Program-made: the position numbers and the translations under genes
In this document: one piece after another, positions 1 through 9,300 of the stretch
How the letters are laid out: each line of letters begins with the position of its first letter
Numbering within the stretch: position 1 is the first letter of the stretch
Assembly (NCBI RefSeq): GCF_030581005.1
Contig: NZ_JAUQSX010000011.1
Coordinates: 62,001-126,000 of the forward strand
Length of the DNA: 64,000 nt
DNA from: Hymenobacter mellowenesis
Lineage (GTDB): Bacteria; Bacteroidota; Bacteroidia; Cytophagales; Hymenobacteraceae
Direction of reading: 5' to 3'
Notes under the pieces: model-generated
Database searches by the model: none
What the model was told of the DNA's origin: nothing
Seen by the model: only the letters and a program-made list of their open reading frames with translations

Positions 1-1
1 A

Positions 2-163
2 GTAGTGGACGCAATAGGCCGAAAGGTGGTGAGCCTAGCAACTGGCCAGCAGCAGGTGGCTGGGCCACACACGTTGGCAGTGCCAGCGCTGGCACCAGGG
101 CTTTATACGGTGCAGCTTACCTACAACGCCGGCACCGCTCACCGCAAGCTGATAGTGGAATAA
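2..163 (+). CDS. C-terminal fragment of a T9SS-secreted protein (partial, 5' end outside window)
   Basis: Frame 2 is open from the window edge to a TAA at 161-163 and encodes about 53 residues. The fragment has the shape of a type IX secretion type A sorting domain: an IGRKV strand, a hydrophilic turn, the VPALAPGLYTVQL segment and a closing basic strand RKLIVE. Such domains carry Bacteroidota proteins through the outer membrane and are usually removed. The body of the protein lies to the left, so its enzymatic or adhesive role cannot be told. A hairpin terminator follows 19 bases after the stop. Confidence 0.8.
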   Translation, partial: VVDAIGRKVVSLATGQQQVAGPHTLAVPALAPGLYTVQLTYNAGTAHRKLIVE

Positions 164-182
164 CGTTTCTGGTCAAAACTGA

Positions 183-224
183 ACAGCCCCGTCTTCTATG
201 GTGAAGCCGGGGCTGTGTGTTTTA
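183..224 (+). terminator. Rho-independent terminator of the T9SS-tailed gene
   Basis: A perfect 9-bp inverted repeat, ACAGCCCCG (183-191) and CGGGGCTGT (208-216), is followed by GTGTTTT. It sits between the end of the plus-strand gene at 163 and the 3' end of the minus-strand gene at 222, so it may work for both convergent transcripts. Confidence 0.7.
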
Positions 225-425
225 CGACCAAGACATACCGCCCGCTTTTGCGGCTTGCAACGCCATATGAGGTATGAGCGCTGTCCTATATTCGCCTTCC
301 TTCGTAAACCAAGCACACTGGCAGTCTTGTGTATTGCCGTAGGCAGCGTTTAGCACAACTAAAGCCGGCCCGCCGGTTGTTAATTGAACTTTGTCTCCTG
401 CTAAGTGTAGGATTGCGCTGGCCAT
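222..425 (-). CDS. Small YodC/DUF2158-like protein
   Basis: This gene encodes 67 residues. The central part GDKVQLTTGGPALVV followed by CQCAWF matches the short DUF2158 family (E. coli YodC type), in which a GD-V-L-SGGP-M-V strand pair is followed by a Cys and a WF motif. Members are small beta-rich cytoplasmic proteins of unknown function. The length is normal for the family. It is monocistronic as far as can be seen and converges on the T9SS-tailed gene to its left. The function is not known, and the family call rests on motif recognition alone. Confidence 0.65.
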   Translation of the reverse strand: MASAILHLAGDKVQLTTGGPALVVLNAAYGNTQDCQCAWFTKEGEYRTALIPHMALQAAKAGGMSWS

Positions 426-511
426 ACAAGAACGAGTTGGTAAAGTGAGCCGCCAAGCTACGAAAAAGCCCCGGCTGGTGGTCCGGGCCCTTTTGGTTGG
501 CAGAGGGGATA

Positions 512-832
512 TTAGTAAATCAGTGAGAAATTGGGCAAATGGTCCAGATTATCCGTCAAACTACTGTCTGGTTTTGAACGCAAATACTTGCTACTCCCAC
601 TACCAACAACGTGGACGATTTCCCCATGGTACCAAGCCTTGTTTGTAGAATTCCATACCAATGTTGTTACTGTATTGCTGGCCTGCTCTACAAGCCGAAT
701 AGCATCCGCTTTAGACGTTTTGCTCGCCAGCGTGACAGTGTTCTTAGTAGTGTCTGCTACTGTATGAACAGCGTAATGTGTAATTACACCACCTGAGCCT
801 GTCCAAACGCCGGATATTCTGTATGTAGCCAC
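512..832 (-). CDS. DUF3892-like protein
   Basis: This gene encodes 106 residues. The N-terminus MATYRISGVWTGSGGVITHYAVH, the mid-protein tryptophan positions (VWNS, AWYHGE) and the ending YLRSKPDSSLTDNLDHLP agree with the DUF3892 family, where the final segment reads LRT-PD-T--DNL--LP. Members are small proteins of unknown function found across Bacteroidota and Firmicutes. The central segment SKADAIRLVEQASN looks like one amphipathic helix between beta strands. It lies 86 bases from the DUF2158-like gene in the same orientation and may share its transcript. No role is proposed. Confidence 0.65.
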   Translation of the reverse strand: MATYRISGVWTGSGGVITHYAVHTVADTTKNTVTLASKTSKADAIRLVEQASNTVTTLVWNSTNKAWYHGEIVHVVGSGSSKYLRSKPDSSLTDNLDHLPNFSLIY

Positions 833-897
833 GATTTTGGTTTTTTAAGCGAAAAAATGAGTTGAAGTGAGTGCGTTGCGCAGAATGAACACCGCGG

Positions 898-1464
898 CTA
901 GTATGTCTCGGTTTCCGACAGGTAGGCCCGCGATAAGTACCCTTCTACTTCGCCCTCGGCCGTCGTCGTGCTCACCTTCACCCACTTCGCGTTGGTGAGT
1001 TCCTGCACCGTCACCACATCGTTGCGTTCCAGGACGCGAACAACCGCAGAATCAGCAGATGGCGCTGCCCGCAGGTTAAGCGTCGTAGCGGCCACGTAGT
1101 AGTCTCCACTCACTCCGAACTCTGCCTTGGAGGGCGCCGGCGCTGATACATGGCCTGAGCCCCCACCTCGGTAAGAGCGGCTTGTCTTGGTGGCTGTTCG
1201 GGAAGGAGAGCGATACATACGCCGCGGTGTTGAAGGAGCGCACACGCCGCAGGTCCCCCCGCCACCAGCGCAGTGGCCACAGTAGTTGCAATTGGAGCAA
1301 GCACGGCAGGAGGCGTCGCCAGAGCATCGGGCCAGTTTGGCTAATGGATTCGCAAGACGGAACGAGGCCTTACGAGGAGTGGAGTGGCTTGCTTTTCCAC
1401 CGCCATCGTTCGATGGTATGGCCCCGGTGAAGAGCAGAGAAAGGAACAGTAAGAGCAGTTTCAT
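898..1464 (-). CDS. Secreted Cys-rich protein with C-terminal SH3 domain
   Basis: The frame is open upstream to 1521, but the Met at 1464 begins a proper signal peptide (MKLLLLFLSLLFTG) and avoids overlap with the next gene, so 188 residues are assigned. After the signal comes a basic linker, then about 30 residues holding nine cysteines (pattern CSGDASCRACSNCNYCGHC...CGVC), suited to metal binding or disulphides. A low-complexity Ser/Arg/Gly stretch follows. The C-terminal 65 residues form a bacterial SH3 domain (YYVAATTLNLRAAPS...VVRVLERND...WVKVS...GYLSRAYL). Such SH3 domains commonly bind cell-wall or protein ligands in the envelope. The Cys block with an SH3 domain is unusual, and its role is unknown. 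Confidence 0.75.
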   Translation of the reverse strand: MKLLLLFLSLLFTGAIPSNDGGGKASHSTPRKASFRLANPLAKLARCSGDASCRACSNCNYCGHCAGGGGTCGVCAPSTPRRMYRSPSRTATKTSRSYRGGGSGHVSAPAPSKAEFGVSGDYYVAATTLNLRAAPSADSAVVRVLERNDVVTVQELTNAKWVKVSTTTAEGEVEGYLSRAYLSETETY

Positions 1465-1489
1465 TCGGTAGAACCTGTTAAAAGATGAA

Positions 1490-1942
1490 TTAGTCGATAG
1501 CCGTCGCGCCAGCAATGCCAATGCTTACGGTGGCCACTTCGTTGGGCGCAGCCGTTTTCAGCTTGTAATGCGTCATGCCTTGCGGGCGCACGAACTCGTA
1601 GATGGGGTACTGCTGGGTGCCCAATTCGGTCTGGGTTTGGGAGTACCAGGTGACCGATAAGACCGGGTCTTTGAATCGGGCCAGCGTGGCCTGGTTCGTG
1701 ATGTCGCCTTCGAGCACGAGCTGGTTGATGAAGTTGCGGTGGTGCGTGCCCTGTACTTGCAAGTACTCCTGCGGTGCCGACTGCTCGCGCTGGAGTAATT
1801 CGGCGCGTAACTCCGCGGCGGTTTTGGGACGGGCTGCTGGCACTTCAACGGTGTAGTCGTTGCCGTGGGAGTTGGCTTGGGAGCAGGATTGAGTTAGCGC
1901 GAGAAAGATAAGCGCAGAGATAGGCAGTAGCGGTTTGAGCAT
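1490..1942 (-). CDS. Putative lipoprotein
   Basis: This gene encodes 150 residues. A hydrophobic N-terminal segment ends at Cys20 (ALTQSC), followed by SQANS, so lipoprotein processing is likely although the lipobox is not ideal. The mature part starts with a Lys/Arg/Glu-rich helix (about 38-60), and the C-terminal half is beta-rich (LSVTWYSQTQ, YPIYEFVRPQG, VATVSIGIAG). I do not recognise the family. It lies 25 bases upstream of the SH3 protein and 14 bases downstream of the small membrane protein, so the three probably share an operon and an envelope location. Confidence 0.65.
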   Translation of the reverse strand: MLKPLLPISALIFLALTQSCSQANSHGNDYTVEVPAARPKTAAELRAELLQREQSAPQEYLQVQGTHHRNFINQLVLEGDITNQATLARFKDPVLSVTWYSQTQTELGTQQYPIYEFVRPQGMTHYKLKTAAPNEVATVSIGIAGATAID

Positions 1943-1956
1943 TAGATGTCGAATGA

Positions 1957-2160
1957 TTAGTGACTGCGACGCTGAAAATTGATGATAGCCTCCTTGTCTC
2001 GGAGGTGGCCTTCCAATTCTTGAATCCGGACGTGTGCGGCCTCAAGAGGTTGGCGGGCATTTTTATGCCCTTTGCGGATGCCGCTGGTGTAGGCAATAAT
2101 GAGCAGTGCGGCCAATGTTAGCAGCAGCAGGCCGCTAACTATGATTGGGGAGTAGAACAT
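1957..2160 (-). CDS. Small single-pass membrane protein
   Basis: This gene encodes 67 residues. Residues about 5-27 form one transmembrane helix (IIVSGLLLLTLAALLIIAYT), followed by a basic patch (IRKGHKN) that should keep the C-terminus in the cytoplasm, and then an amphipathic helix with heptad spacing (VRIQELEGHLRDKEAIINF). This resembles the N-terminus of the larger neighbour at 2176-3597, which also has one helix followed by a coiled coil. The two genes are only 15 bases apart. The family is unknown; a partner or regulator of that neighbour is a guess. Confidence 0.6.
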   Translation of the reverse strand: MFYSPIIVSGLLLLTLAALLIIAYTSGIRKGHKNARQPLEAAHVRIQELEGHLRDKEAIINFQRRSH

Positions 2161-2175
2161 GTCGCGTAAAGTGAA

Positions 2176-3597
2176 TTAGACTGCCTGTGCCTCGCTCAGC
2201 AGTGCCATGGTCTTGCGGTATTCCTGCGCTTCGGCTTCGTGCAGAAAGTCTATCTCCCCGTGATTCGCGTTCACGGCTTCCGCAATCTCGGTCAGCGTCA
2301 CCCGGAAGAATTCCTTCCGCTCGTTGATGCGATTCAACCGGCGGTGATGAAACAGCCGGTGCAGGGTATTTTCCAGCTTCGGGGCATCGTCGCAGTAGAT
2401 GACGGCATGCACATCAAACTGAAACGGAACCGACGCATCACCGAGCTCCTTGACCCGGTCGAGCGGCTCCAAGCGGCGCGTCATGCCGATTTTGTACACG
2501 TCTTCGCCGAACGAGCCGATGTTGGAAATGACGTAGACGTGGCCAGAGCGCGTCAATTGCGCTTGCGAGATGGCCCGTTGCTTCACTTGCTGGGCCTGGG
2601 TGAGTTGTTGCTGGAGTTGCGCAATCTGCGCCAAGAGCTTCTGCTGCTTTTCGCCGGTCGCCTGCTCTACCTCTATTTGGGCTTTGCGCAAGGCATCGGC
2701 GTAGCGCTTTTCCTCCTTCTCGGCATCGGTGCGGGCTTTCTCCAACTCGCGCTGCGCAATTTCCTCCTCGCGCATCTGCTCCCGGACTTGCCGCTGCACC
2801 TCTTTCTCCTCCTGAATCTTTTCCTGGACCTCGTGAATGAGATACAGTTCCCGCAAGCGCAGGTCTAAATAGCTCTCCGAAAGGCTGCTGTGTTGAGACT
2901 TGCTAATCTTGTTGATGGCCTCGTACGACTTGCGAATGCGGGACTCCATCACCCCCACGTTGTTGAACTTTACCCGCGCAATGGCGGCATCGCACTCGCC
3001 ATTAAAGGCCCGTAAGATGAGTTTGAGGTACTGTGCGGTATTCTTGCGTCCCTCCACGACACTGCCGTTGACGGTCCATTCGGTGGAACAGGTAGCCGCC
3101 GTGCCCGCCGTGATGAGGTTCTTCTGGGCGATGCGCGTGTGCTCCAGCTTCTGCTGGTACTCGACCGAGGTCACGAAGTCGAACTTGGGCTTGTAGAAGC
3201 CAAACGACTGCAGATTGGATTGTTCATCCAACGCGGCAAACTCGGCCTGCAATTCGTTGATGCGTTTTTGTAAGTCACGCTGCTCCTGCTGCTGGATTTC
3301 CTGCTGGTCGGCCAGGGTCGAGATGTTTTGCGTTAACCGGTCGCGGGTATCGGCTAACTCTTGGGTGATGCGCGCCCGCTCGGCAGTCGCTTCGCGAACG
3401 ATTCGCTGGCCTTCGGCATCCGCATCGACAACCGGCCGGAACCGTTCCTCCAGCGCGCCAATTTGCGCCCGGGCCGCGTCACGCTCCTGGCGAGCCGCAT
3501 CGCGGTCAGCGACATGCAACTTCCCTTTTTTCCAGATGAGATAAAGCCCAATGGCTAAGGCCGCGCAAACGAGGCCTAGGATGAGTGCGGTGTTCAT
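2176..3597 (-). CDS. Membrane-anchored DUF4041 / T5orf172 (GIY-YIG-like) coiled-coil protein
   Basis: This gene encodes 473 residues. A transmembrane helix (about 4-22) is followed by a long coiled coil (about 30-135), a central DUF4041-like domain (about 140-265, with the segment SEYQQKLEHTRIAQKNLI), a second Glu/Lys/Gln coiled coil (about 265-350), and a C-terminal T5orf172/Mug113 domain (about 355-445: HVYVISNIG...VYKIGMTRR...EKTLHR-like NTLHRLFHHRR, EFFRV). The last domain is a GIY-YIG nuclease relative, with VYVIS and YKIGMT as the two signature strands. DUF4041 proteins with this tail recur in phage and defence neighbourhoods; their function is not established. It is followed 11 bases upstream by terB, suggesting one operon from 4052 down to 898. 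Confidence 0.75.
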   Translation of the reverse strand: MNTALILGLVCAALAIGLYLIWKKGKLHVADRDAARQERDAARAQIGALEERFRPVVDADAEGQRIVREATAERARITQELADTRDRLTQNISTLADQQEIQQQEQRDLQKRINELQAEFAALDEQSNLQSFGFYKPKFDFVTSVEYQQKLEHTRIAQKNLITAGTAATCSTEWTVNGSVVEGRKNTAQYLKLILRAFNGECDAAIARVKFNNVGVMESRIRKSYEAINKISKSQHSSLSESYLDLRLRELYLIHEVQEKIQEEKEVQRQVREQMREEEIAQRELEKARTDAEKEEKRYADALRKAQIEVEQATGEKQQKLLAQIAQLQQQLTQAQQVKQRAISQAQLTRSGHVYVISNIGSFGEDVYKIGMTRRLEPLDRVKELGDASVPFQFDVHAVIYCDDAPKLENTLHRLFHHRRLNRINERKEFFRVTLTEIAEAVNANHGEIDFLHEAEAQEYRKTMALLSEAQAV

Positions 3598-3608
3598 TGC
3601 TTCGCCGC

Positions 3609-4052
3609 TTACCCTTTATTCTTGAGGAGGATGACGCCAAGAATGTTGGTGCTTTCCTGCTCATCCAAACCTAACGCTTGCGCAATCTGCTCGAGGATAA
3701 CTTGCTCGGCGGTGCCTACGATGCCATCGGAAGCAGCGAAGTCCACACAGTTCGCAAAGAGGGTTGCGCGCAAGTCAACGGGTACATGAGGTGCTGCCAG
3801 GGTCACAGTTTCTTTACGGGCGCCCAAGGCCAGTACTTTGGGCGCAAGGCGGCGATACATATCCAACACGTTAACGCCCCGGAACAATGCCTTCTGTTGG
3901 GTTAGCGCCACCAAGGCATTAATTTCTTCATCGTCCACGTTTCCATCGGCCGACATACAGGCATAGAGAACCGCAAAGAAGGCTTCGCGTGGGTCAGTAA
4001 AAGGGTTAGTCTGAACAGCATTGCTGCTGAATACTTTGTCAAAGAGGCCCAT
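3609..4052 (-). CDS. TerB-family (tellurite-resistance-like) protein
   Basis: This gene encodes 147 residues. The all-helical TerB fold is shown by two acidic metal-site-like motifs typical of the family: ACMSADGNVDDEEINALVAL near residue 32 and FAASDGIVGTAEQVILEQIAQALGLDE near residue 105. Both are EF-hand-like D-G repeats that bind divalent metal in characterised TerB. TerB proteins act in stress and phage-response complexes, often at the membrane. Here it heads a run of minus-strand genes and immediately precedes the DUF4041 protein. No other ter genes are present, so a true tellurite operon is not supported. Confidence 0.75.
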   Translation of the reverse strand: MGLFDKVFSSNAVQTNPFTDPREAFFAVLYACMSADGNVDDEEINALVALTQQKALFRGVNVLDMYRRLAPKVLALGARKETVTLAAPHVPVDLRATLFANCVDFAASDGIVGTAEQVILEQIAQALGLDEQESTNILGVILLKNKG

Positions 4053-5000
4053 AGGTTGCGGGGAGATTTTGATAATGTGAGAACTGTAAGTAGGTATTCA
4101 ATAGAAAAGAAATACACTCTTTTACTATATCAGCGAAACCTACACATATTCCATTGTAGTACCAAATTATCTCAAAATAGGACAATATCTCATTGTGGGA
4201 TAATGAGAATTATTCTGATATTAAGCTCATTGCAACGGCACCGATACGACACGCCGGGAGCCGTCCTCTTAATGGCAACCCCAACGTTGTCGTAGCATGG
4301 TAGCCGCTCATGGCCTTTATCGTATTTACTTGATTCCCGCAGGTGCACAGCGCGACGTGGTTTTGGCGCAGCGCCCGGCAAGGATAGGTATGGGCACCGG
4401 TGGTGGTAAGTCTGACAGGCTTTGCCCTGTTCTGCGTGTATGCGGGCATTCACGGCGGCAATTCGACTGACCATTACGCCACGCAAGTCCACAACGCGAC
4501 TAAGCTTAATCATTGAGCGAAACGGCCCGAATAGGATGAGCGTGTCTAGAAAAGACAAAGCCCTGACCACTGAGCCCGGGCTTTGTTGATGCTTCTGGGG
4601 TTTCCGCAGCTTGGCCAGCAGCTGGTGAACGCATTCGCGGGGGCAAGGAGCAATTCGGCGACGGCATTCGCAAATGAGGCTATTGTGACGGTTTCGGAAA
4701 ACCTGTCCGTCGGCAGCGTTCAAACGCCACCGTTACAGCGGCGTTAGGGCCGCACCTTAGCCGTTCGGAATTAGGTAGAATTTCGAATAGCAATCAGTAA
4801 GATAACAGGAAGAATTTACCATTTGGTAAATTAGCCTTGCGTCGGCTCCAACAGGATTTGGTAGTGACGTCCCTTGAAATTTATTGGACCTGCTTATGCT
4901 TTGCTATCTATCTCGTCCACAGATTGTGATTGCTGCCATAGTGAAGGTTGATATGTATTCGCAGTGCACAATTAAATAAATAGATGGAATAAAGAGGACA
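4053..5000. other. Intergenic region, no convincing gene
   Basis: About 950 bases between terB and the next minus-strand gene. Open frames exist (the longest is minus strand 4190-4723), but they are Arg/Pro/His-rich, overlap each other and match no family I know, so they look like chance frames in GC-rich DNA. The stretch 4060-4200 and 4760-5000 is AT-rich. A hairpin lies at 4556-4585. The middle part may be decayed coding sequence, but I cannot identify a parent. Confidence 0.5.
4550..4585 (-). terminator. Hairpin, possible minus-strand terminator
   Basis: Perfect 8-bp arms CAAAGCCC (4556-4563) and GGGCTTTG (4578-4585). Read on the minus strand the stem is followed by TCTTTTC. It lies 415 bases past the stop of the 5001-5705 gene, so either that transcript has a long trailer or a short gene between them was not recognised. 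Confidence 0.4.
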
Positions 5001-5705
5001 TTATTTCAGCAATCCTTTTGCGACGGCTTGCTCATAGATTGCCTCCAATTCAGACCGATATTGGTGCGCTTCCTCTAAGTAATCGGTTACGACAACCACG
5101 TATTCCTCGAAATCCAATTCCTCCAATACCCATGTTCTACGAGCGCATAAATCGGGAGCTTTGGTAAGGAAGTGCCGGTAATGCTCATAGAAAACGCCCG
5201 CGCTGGGCAGGGGCGTCATGCGCCCATATAGCCGTGACCGTAACCAATCCCGCACGGCTTTTATCATTCCCTTTTCCGTATTGCCGTGGATACTGGGGTC
5301 CTCGCCGCCGAGGTCGGTGATGTGTTTTTTGTAGCGATGCGGCTTACTGTCCAGCACCAGATAGTCTTTTTCGTAGTCATACTCGGTCCCGAAATGGCGG
5401 CAGCCAATGAACACGCCCAACTCTAGGGGCATGTTATTGCGGGGCATCTTGCCCGGTTCAATGCGGGAGAGGTCGTGGATGCCATAGCGGCACTCGCCGA
5501 TGATATCTAAAATACGGGAAAACCGGAGGTTCTGGTCGCTATCCTCCAGCGCACACCGCGCAATGAGCCCGCAGGTGTGGATAGTAAAAATAGCAGCGTG
5601 CAGCAATGGCTGGAACGTGGCATCGAAAGGGCAGTTGATGAAAACGTTGAAATCGTAGTCCACATGCTTTACGCGCTCGGGACGGGGCGGGCGAACAGCT
5701 TTCAT
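5001..5705 (-). CDS. Nucleoside-deoxyribosyltransferase/TIR-like protein, candidate defence effector
   Basis: This gene encodes 234 residues. The N-terminus has the pattern VFINCPFDATFQPLLHAAIF (a Rossmann-like first strand and loop), then a strand with RCALED, a helix, GIHDLSRIE, and MPLELGVFIG. A Glu in an ELG-FIG helix preceded by a D-S-RIE strand is how nucleoside 2-deoxyribosyltransferases and TIR-type NADases place their catalytic glutamate, so the fold is probably of that kind. I have seen similar NCPFD...ELG proteins as unnamed genes in defence islands, but the activity is inference. The C-terminal 80 residues are helical and acidic. The start lies 4 bases after the stop of the next gene, so the two are co-transcribed and probably work together. 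Confidence 0.6.
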   Translation of the reverse strand: MKAVRPPRPERVKHVDYDFNVFINCPFDATFQPLLHAAIFTIHTCGLIARCALEDSDQNLRFSRILDIIGECRYGIHDLSRIEPGKMPRNNMPLELGVFIGCRHFGTEYDYEKDYLVLDSKPHRYKKHITDLGGEDPSIHGNTEKGMIKAVRDWLRSRLYGRMTPLPSAGVFYEHYRHFLTKAPDLCARRTWVLEELDFEEYVVVVTDYLEEAHQYRSELEAIYEQAVAKGLLK

Positions 5706-5708
5706 GGG

Positions 5709-6092
5709 CTACGCTTTTCGACTTTTTTTAGGTACCACCTTTGTGGCAGTGGATTTGGCAGCAGTCGCCTTTTTCGGCGCTTTTGGCTTTGCTTTGCTCG
5801 CCGACGCTTTTGCTTTAGGGGCCGCGGGAGTTGCCTTCTTAGCTGCTGGTTTGGCGGGCGAATTGGTCTTAATAGAGCTGGTTTTTTTAGGGGACAGAGC
5901 GGCGGCAATGATGGCGGAATTCTTGCGGACGGGGGCCCCGTACATAGACTGATATTCCGCCCGGAGCTTCCCCAACCGCTTGTCGCTGCGCGCATCCGTG
6001 CCATCCGGGTTGCGAATGGCTCCCTTGTCGAGGCCGAGTCGCTTTTCCAGCGTGCCAATTTTTATATCGGAACGTACTTTCCGTGGAGGCAT
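5709..6092 (-). CDS. Small protein with histone-H1-like Lys/Ala tail, partner of the TIR-like gene
   Basis: This gene encodes 127 residues. The first 60 residues hold a compact polar domain (IKIGTLEKRLGL, then RNPDGTDARSDKRLGKLRAEY) with the look of a small DNA-binding or adaptor helix bundle. From about 68 onward the protein is nearly all Lys, Ala, Pro, Ser and Thr (AKPAAKKATPAAPKAKASAS and similar), like bacterial histone-H1-like tails. That tail should be disordered and bind nucleic acid non-specifically. It sits 3 bases upstream of the TIR-like gene. The N-terminal family is not recognised; the role may be sensing or tethering at DNA, which is inference. Confidence 0.65.
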   Translation of the reverse strand: MPPRKVRSDIKIGTLEKRLGLDKGAIRNPDGTDARSDKRLGKLRAEYQSMYGAPVRKNSAIIAAALSPKKTSSIKTNSPAKPAAKKATPAAPKAKASASKAKPKAPKKATAAKSTATKVVPKKSRKA

Positions 6093-6302
6093 GTGACAAT
6101 CAGAAACGAAAGAGGTATTTCTCAGTGATAATCAGTCAAGAAGACGTACCCTGTTGTGGCAGTCTGCGAAGGTAAGATTTATATTAGGAAGCGTTGCTAG
6201 TGACATTGGGAAAGATTAAAGAGTAATCGAGTGGCTGCTTGAAAACGCCTGAGTTGGCCGAAAGCTCTCTTACTTGCTATCTGGTATTACCAGCCCACTA
6301 CC

Positions 6303-9300
6303 ATGACTGACTCTTTACAGCCCGCAGAATTCCTTACCTCCACGAATTCACCGGATGCCTTTATTCTGTTCAATGAACAGGAAATCGAGGTTAAACAGGT
6401 GGTCGAGGCCTTAGAAGCGCTAGGTGTGCGAACATTTTTCTGGCGGCGCGACATTCCCTACGGCAAATCGTGGCAAGATGTGGAGGCGCAACACTTAAGT
6501 GCCGCGCGTGTGGTACTGCTGTTTCTGGGCAAGGCGGGCTGGGGACCTACCCATATGCGGCTGGCCCGGGAGGCGGAAAGATTGGATAAACGCATCATCC
6601 CGGTTCTGCTGGCCGAGCTTCCCCCAGGAGCGAAAACAGATACCGACGGGTTATTCAACCGCCTTCGCTACTTCGACCTACGGAACCGAAACGCTGAAAC
6701 GATTGGCCATTTGGCGCAGGCCATCTTACGTGCCGATGAGCAAACTAATAGCGTTTTGGTTGCCCCCCAAGTATCCGAAATTTCGACTCCACCGGTTGGG
6801 GCGCAGCTTTCCGCTGACCCACCAAGTAGTCCGCCCAACGCATTGTCGTCGCTGAATTCAGCGGCAGATGGCCGCTTTGACTACATTGTTGACGTTTTCG
6901 TCAACGGCGACCAACCTGCGCAATTCCGGGAACTGGAAGTGATTCGCACCTCTCCATCCCTGGATCGGCAAGCATTAGCCCGTCGATTGCGGGAAGAAAT
7001 CGAAGGGCGTTTCAGTCCGAACCGTGAAGTAGAATTCAGCTCGGCCATCCGGGCACCAAATGAAATTCCCCTTATCCGCTCTTGGCTGCTGAGTGCCCTG
7101 GTGTGGTGCGATGCGGAAGGGGCCGATAGCCGAGTGCTATTGATGAAGCACCTAGATGTGCTAGTGGAAGCGTATTCGAATGCCCGGTTCTGGACCTTAG
7201 GTGGACTGTACGAACGCGGGGCCAGCTACGTGGGTGAAGCTGCAGTCCAATGTCTCCGGGACCCGGAAGCCCAAGTTGCAACCCTGGCCCAGGTTATTCA
7301 CTTGCCCCCCGACGCCGAAAAGGCGGATGCCTTTGCCCAACTCCTGCAACGGCTCGAATCGCCTGATGCCGTTACGGCTTGGCCGGTCCTGCGGGCCTTG
7401 CGGGTGGTGCCCGTGCCCGCACTGGCAGCCGCCGTCTGCCAGCAGTTTGTGCGGATGGAAGCCGGCTCCGCGCACGGCTACGATGCGCTGTACGCGTTGG
7501 CTTCCCCGTCGATGGCACAACCTGCTGCCGCTTTGTTGCTAGGGCCATTCAAGCTGACCCTGGAACAGGTCGTGCAACGCGTGGTATCGCACACGCGCAG
7601 TGCGAACGCCACGGCTATTGAAAATTTTGCCGGATTCCTGGCTGTCTTTGACCGGGCCGAGGTGGAACGCCTGTTGGCCCAAACCCAGCGCGACCCCAAT
7701 ACAGGTCCCGCGGCGCGCGAATTACAACGTTTTTTACGCGACCACCGCCCCACATTAGCGACGCCAGTGTCCTCGTACTTGCCCGGCTACCAAGCCGATA
7801 CCAACGATACCGCCAATGACCAGTTAAATATTCAGGAAGACGTCCAAACTCTAACCGCAGTGATGTTGGCCCGGGATATTCAGCCCCCGCTGGCCATTGG
7901 TCTGTTTGGCGACTGGGGCTCGGGCAAAAGCTTCTTCATGAAGTCTATGCGGCAGGTAACCCAGCAACTGACGCAACAGGCAACCTTAGACCCGAACTCG
8001 CCCTTCTGCGCCGATGTGGTCTCGATAGAATTCAATGCTTGGCATTACGTCGACACCAATCTGTGGGCGAGCTTGGTCAGTTTCATTCTGGAAAAACTCG
8101 ATGCCCATGTCTCACCGGTGTTATCCGCCGGGGAGGAAATGGCGGCGACCAGCCTAGAATTAGAATTAGCGAAAGGGGCGGTCACCAAGGCAGAAGGGGA
8201 AAAGGAACGGGTAGAGGAACAGATTACAGAGCGTCGGCACAAGCTTGTTCAGTTGCAGCAAGACCGGGAAAGCAAGCAGATAGCATTAAGCGAACTACGC
8301 TGGCAGGATTTTAAAAAAGTTTTATCAGCGGAAGACAAGCAAACCATCGAAAGTGCTTCGGAACGATTGGGTATACCTAGTGCGCTCACCAGCTTAGATA
8401 AGCTGACCCAAGCTGTGGCGGAATCGGCGACACTTTGGGCACGGATACAAGCCTTATTACGCGCAATTATTAGCTTTCGCAGCATGTGGTGGCTCCTCGG
8501 CCTGCTGGTGGGGGTGCTAGTCGTGATTCCCATACTGCTTCATAAAATACAGGAGCATCTGCCAGTGGGCAGCCTGCTGGATTGGGGTGCTGCCCGAATA
8601 GCGAATTGGATTGCATTCGTGGCGGGCTTGACCGGCATTGTACAAAGTGCAATCAAAAAAGTAGGGGCGTATGTGCGAACAGTAGTGGGTGCCAAAGAAC
8701 GCGTCGAGCGGTTTTTGACCAACAGAAATCAAGTACCCAACCCGGAGGCGTTGGCTTTGCAACAGAAAATCGAAGTGCTAGTCACGCAGGAACAAACGGC
8801 GGCCGCTGGGTTGTCGGCGGCAGAAGCGCGCGTTGTTGCCTTGGAAGAGCGAATCCGGGCGCTACAGGAACGCCAGAGCTTAGCACACTTCCTAACTGAA
8901 CGGTCCCATTCCGACGATTACCGCAAGCACTTAGGGCTTATCTCCACCATCCGGCGGGACTTTGAGCACCTCGCGGACCGGCTGAAGAAGGGCAGCCGGT
9001 CCGAGCACTCTGCGGGAAGCGTTGACCGCATTGTGTTATACATCGATGACCTTGACCGGTGCCCCACGCACAAAGTCATTGAAGTACTACAGGCCATTCA
9101 CTTGCTGCTAGCGCACGAGTTGTTTGTGGTCGTCGTAGGGGTAGACCCCCGCTGGCTGCTTCATTCGTTGCACCGGAATTTCACCCCATTCCAATCCGAA
9201 GAAGAACATCCAGCCTCTCCCCTTGATGATTGGCAGACGACGCCGCAGAATTATTTGGAAAAGATATTTCAGATTCCCTTCAGCCTGCGGCCAATGGCCC

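Noticed and set aside
455..495. Possible terminator between the DUF2158-like and DUF3892-like genes
   Set aside because: The arms around CCCGG/CCGGG pair over only 5 bases and the flanking A and T runs are out of register, so it was not listed.
4190..4723. A 177-codon minus-strand open frame between terB and the TIR-like gene
   Set aside because: Composition is Arg/His/Pro-rich without folded-protein character, it overlaps other frames of equal quality, and a hairpin lies inside it. It is treated as non-coding.
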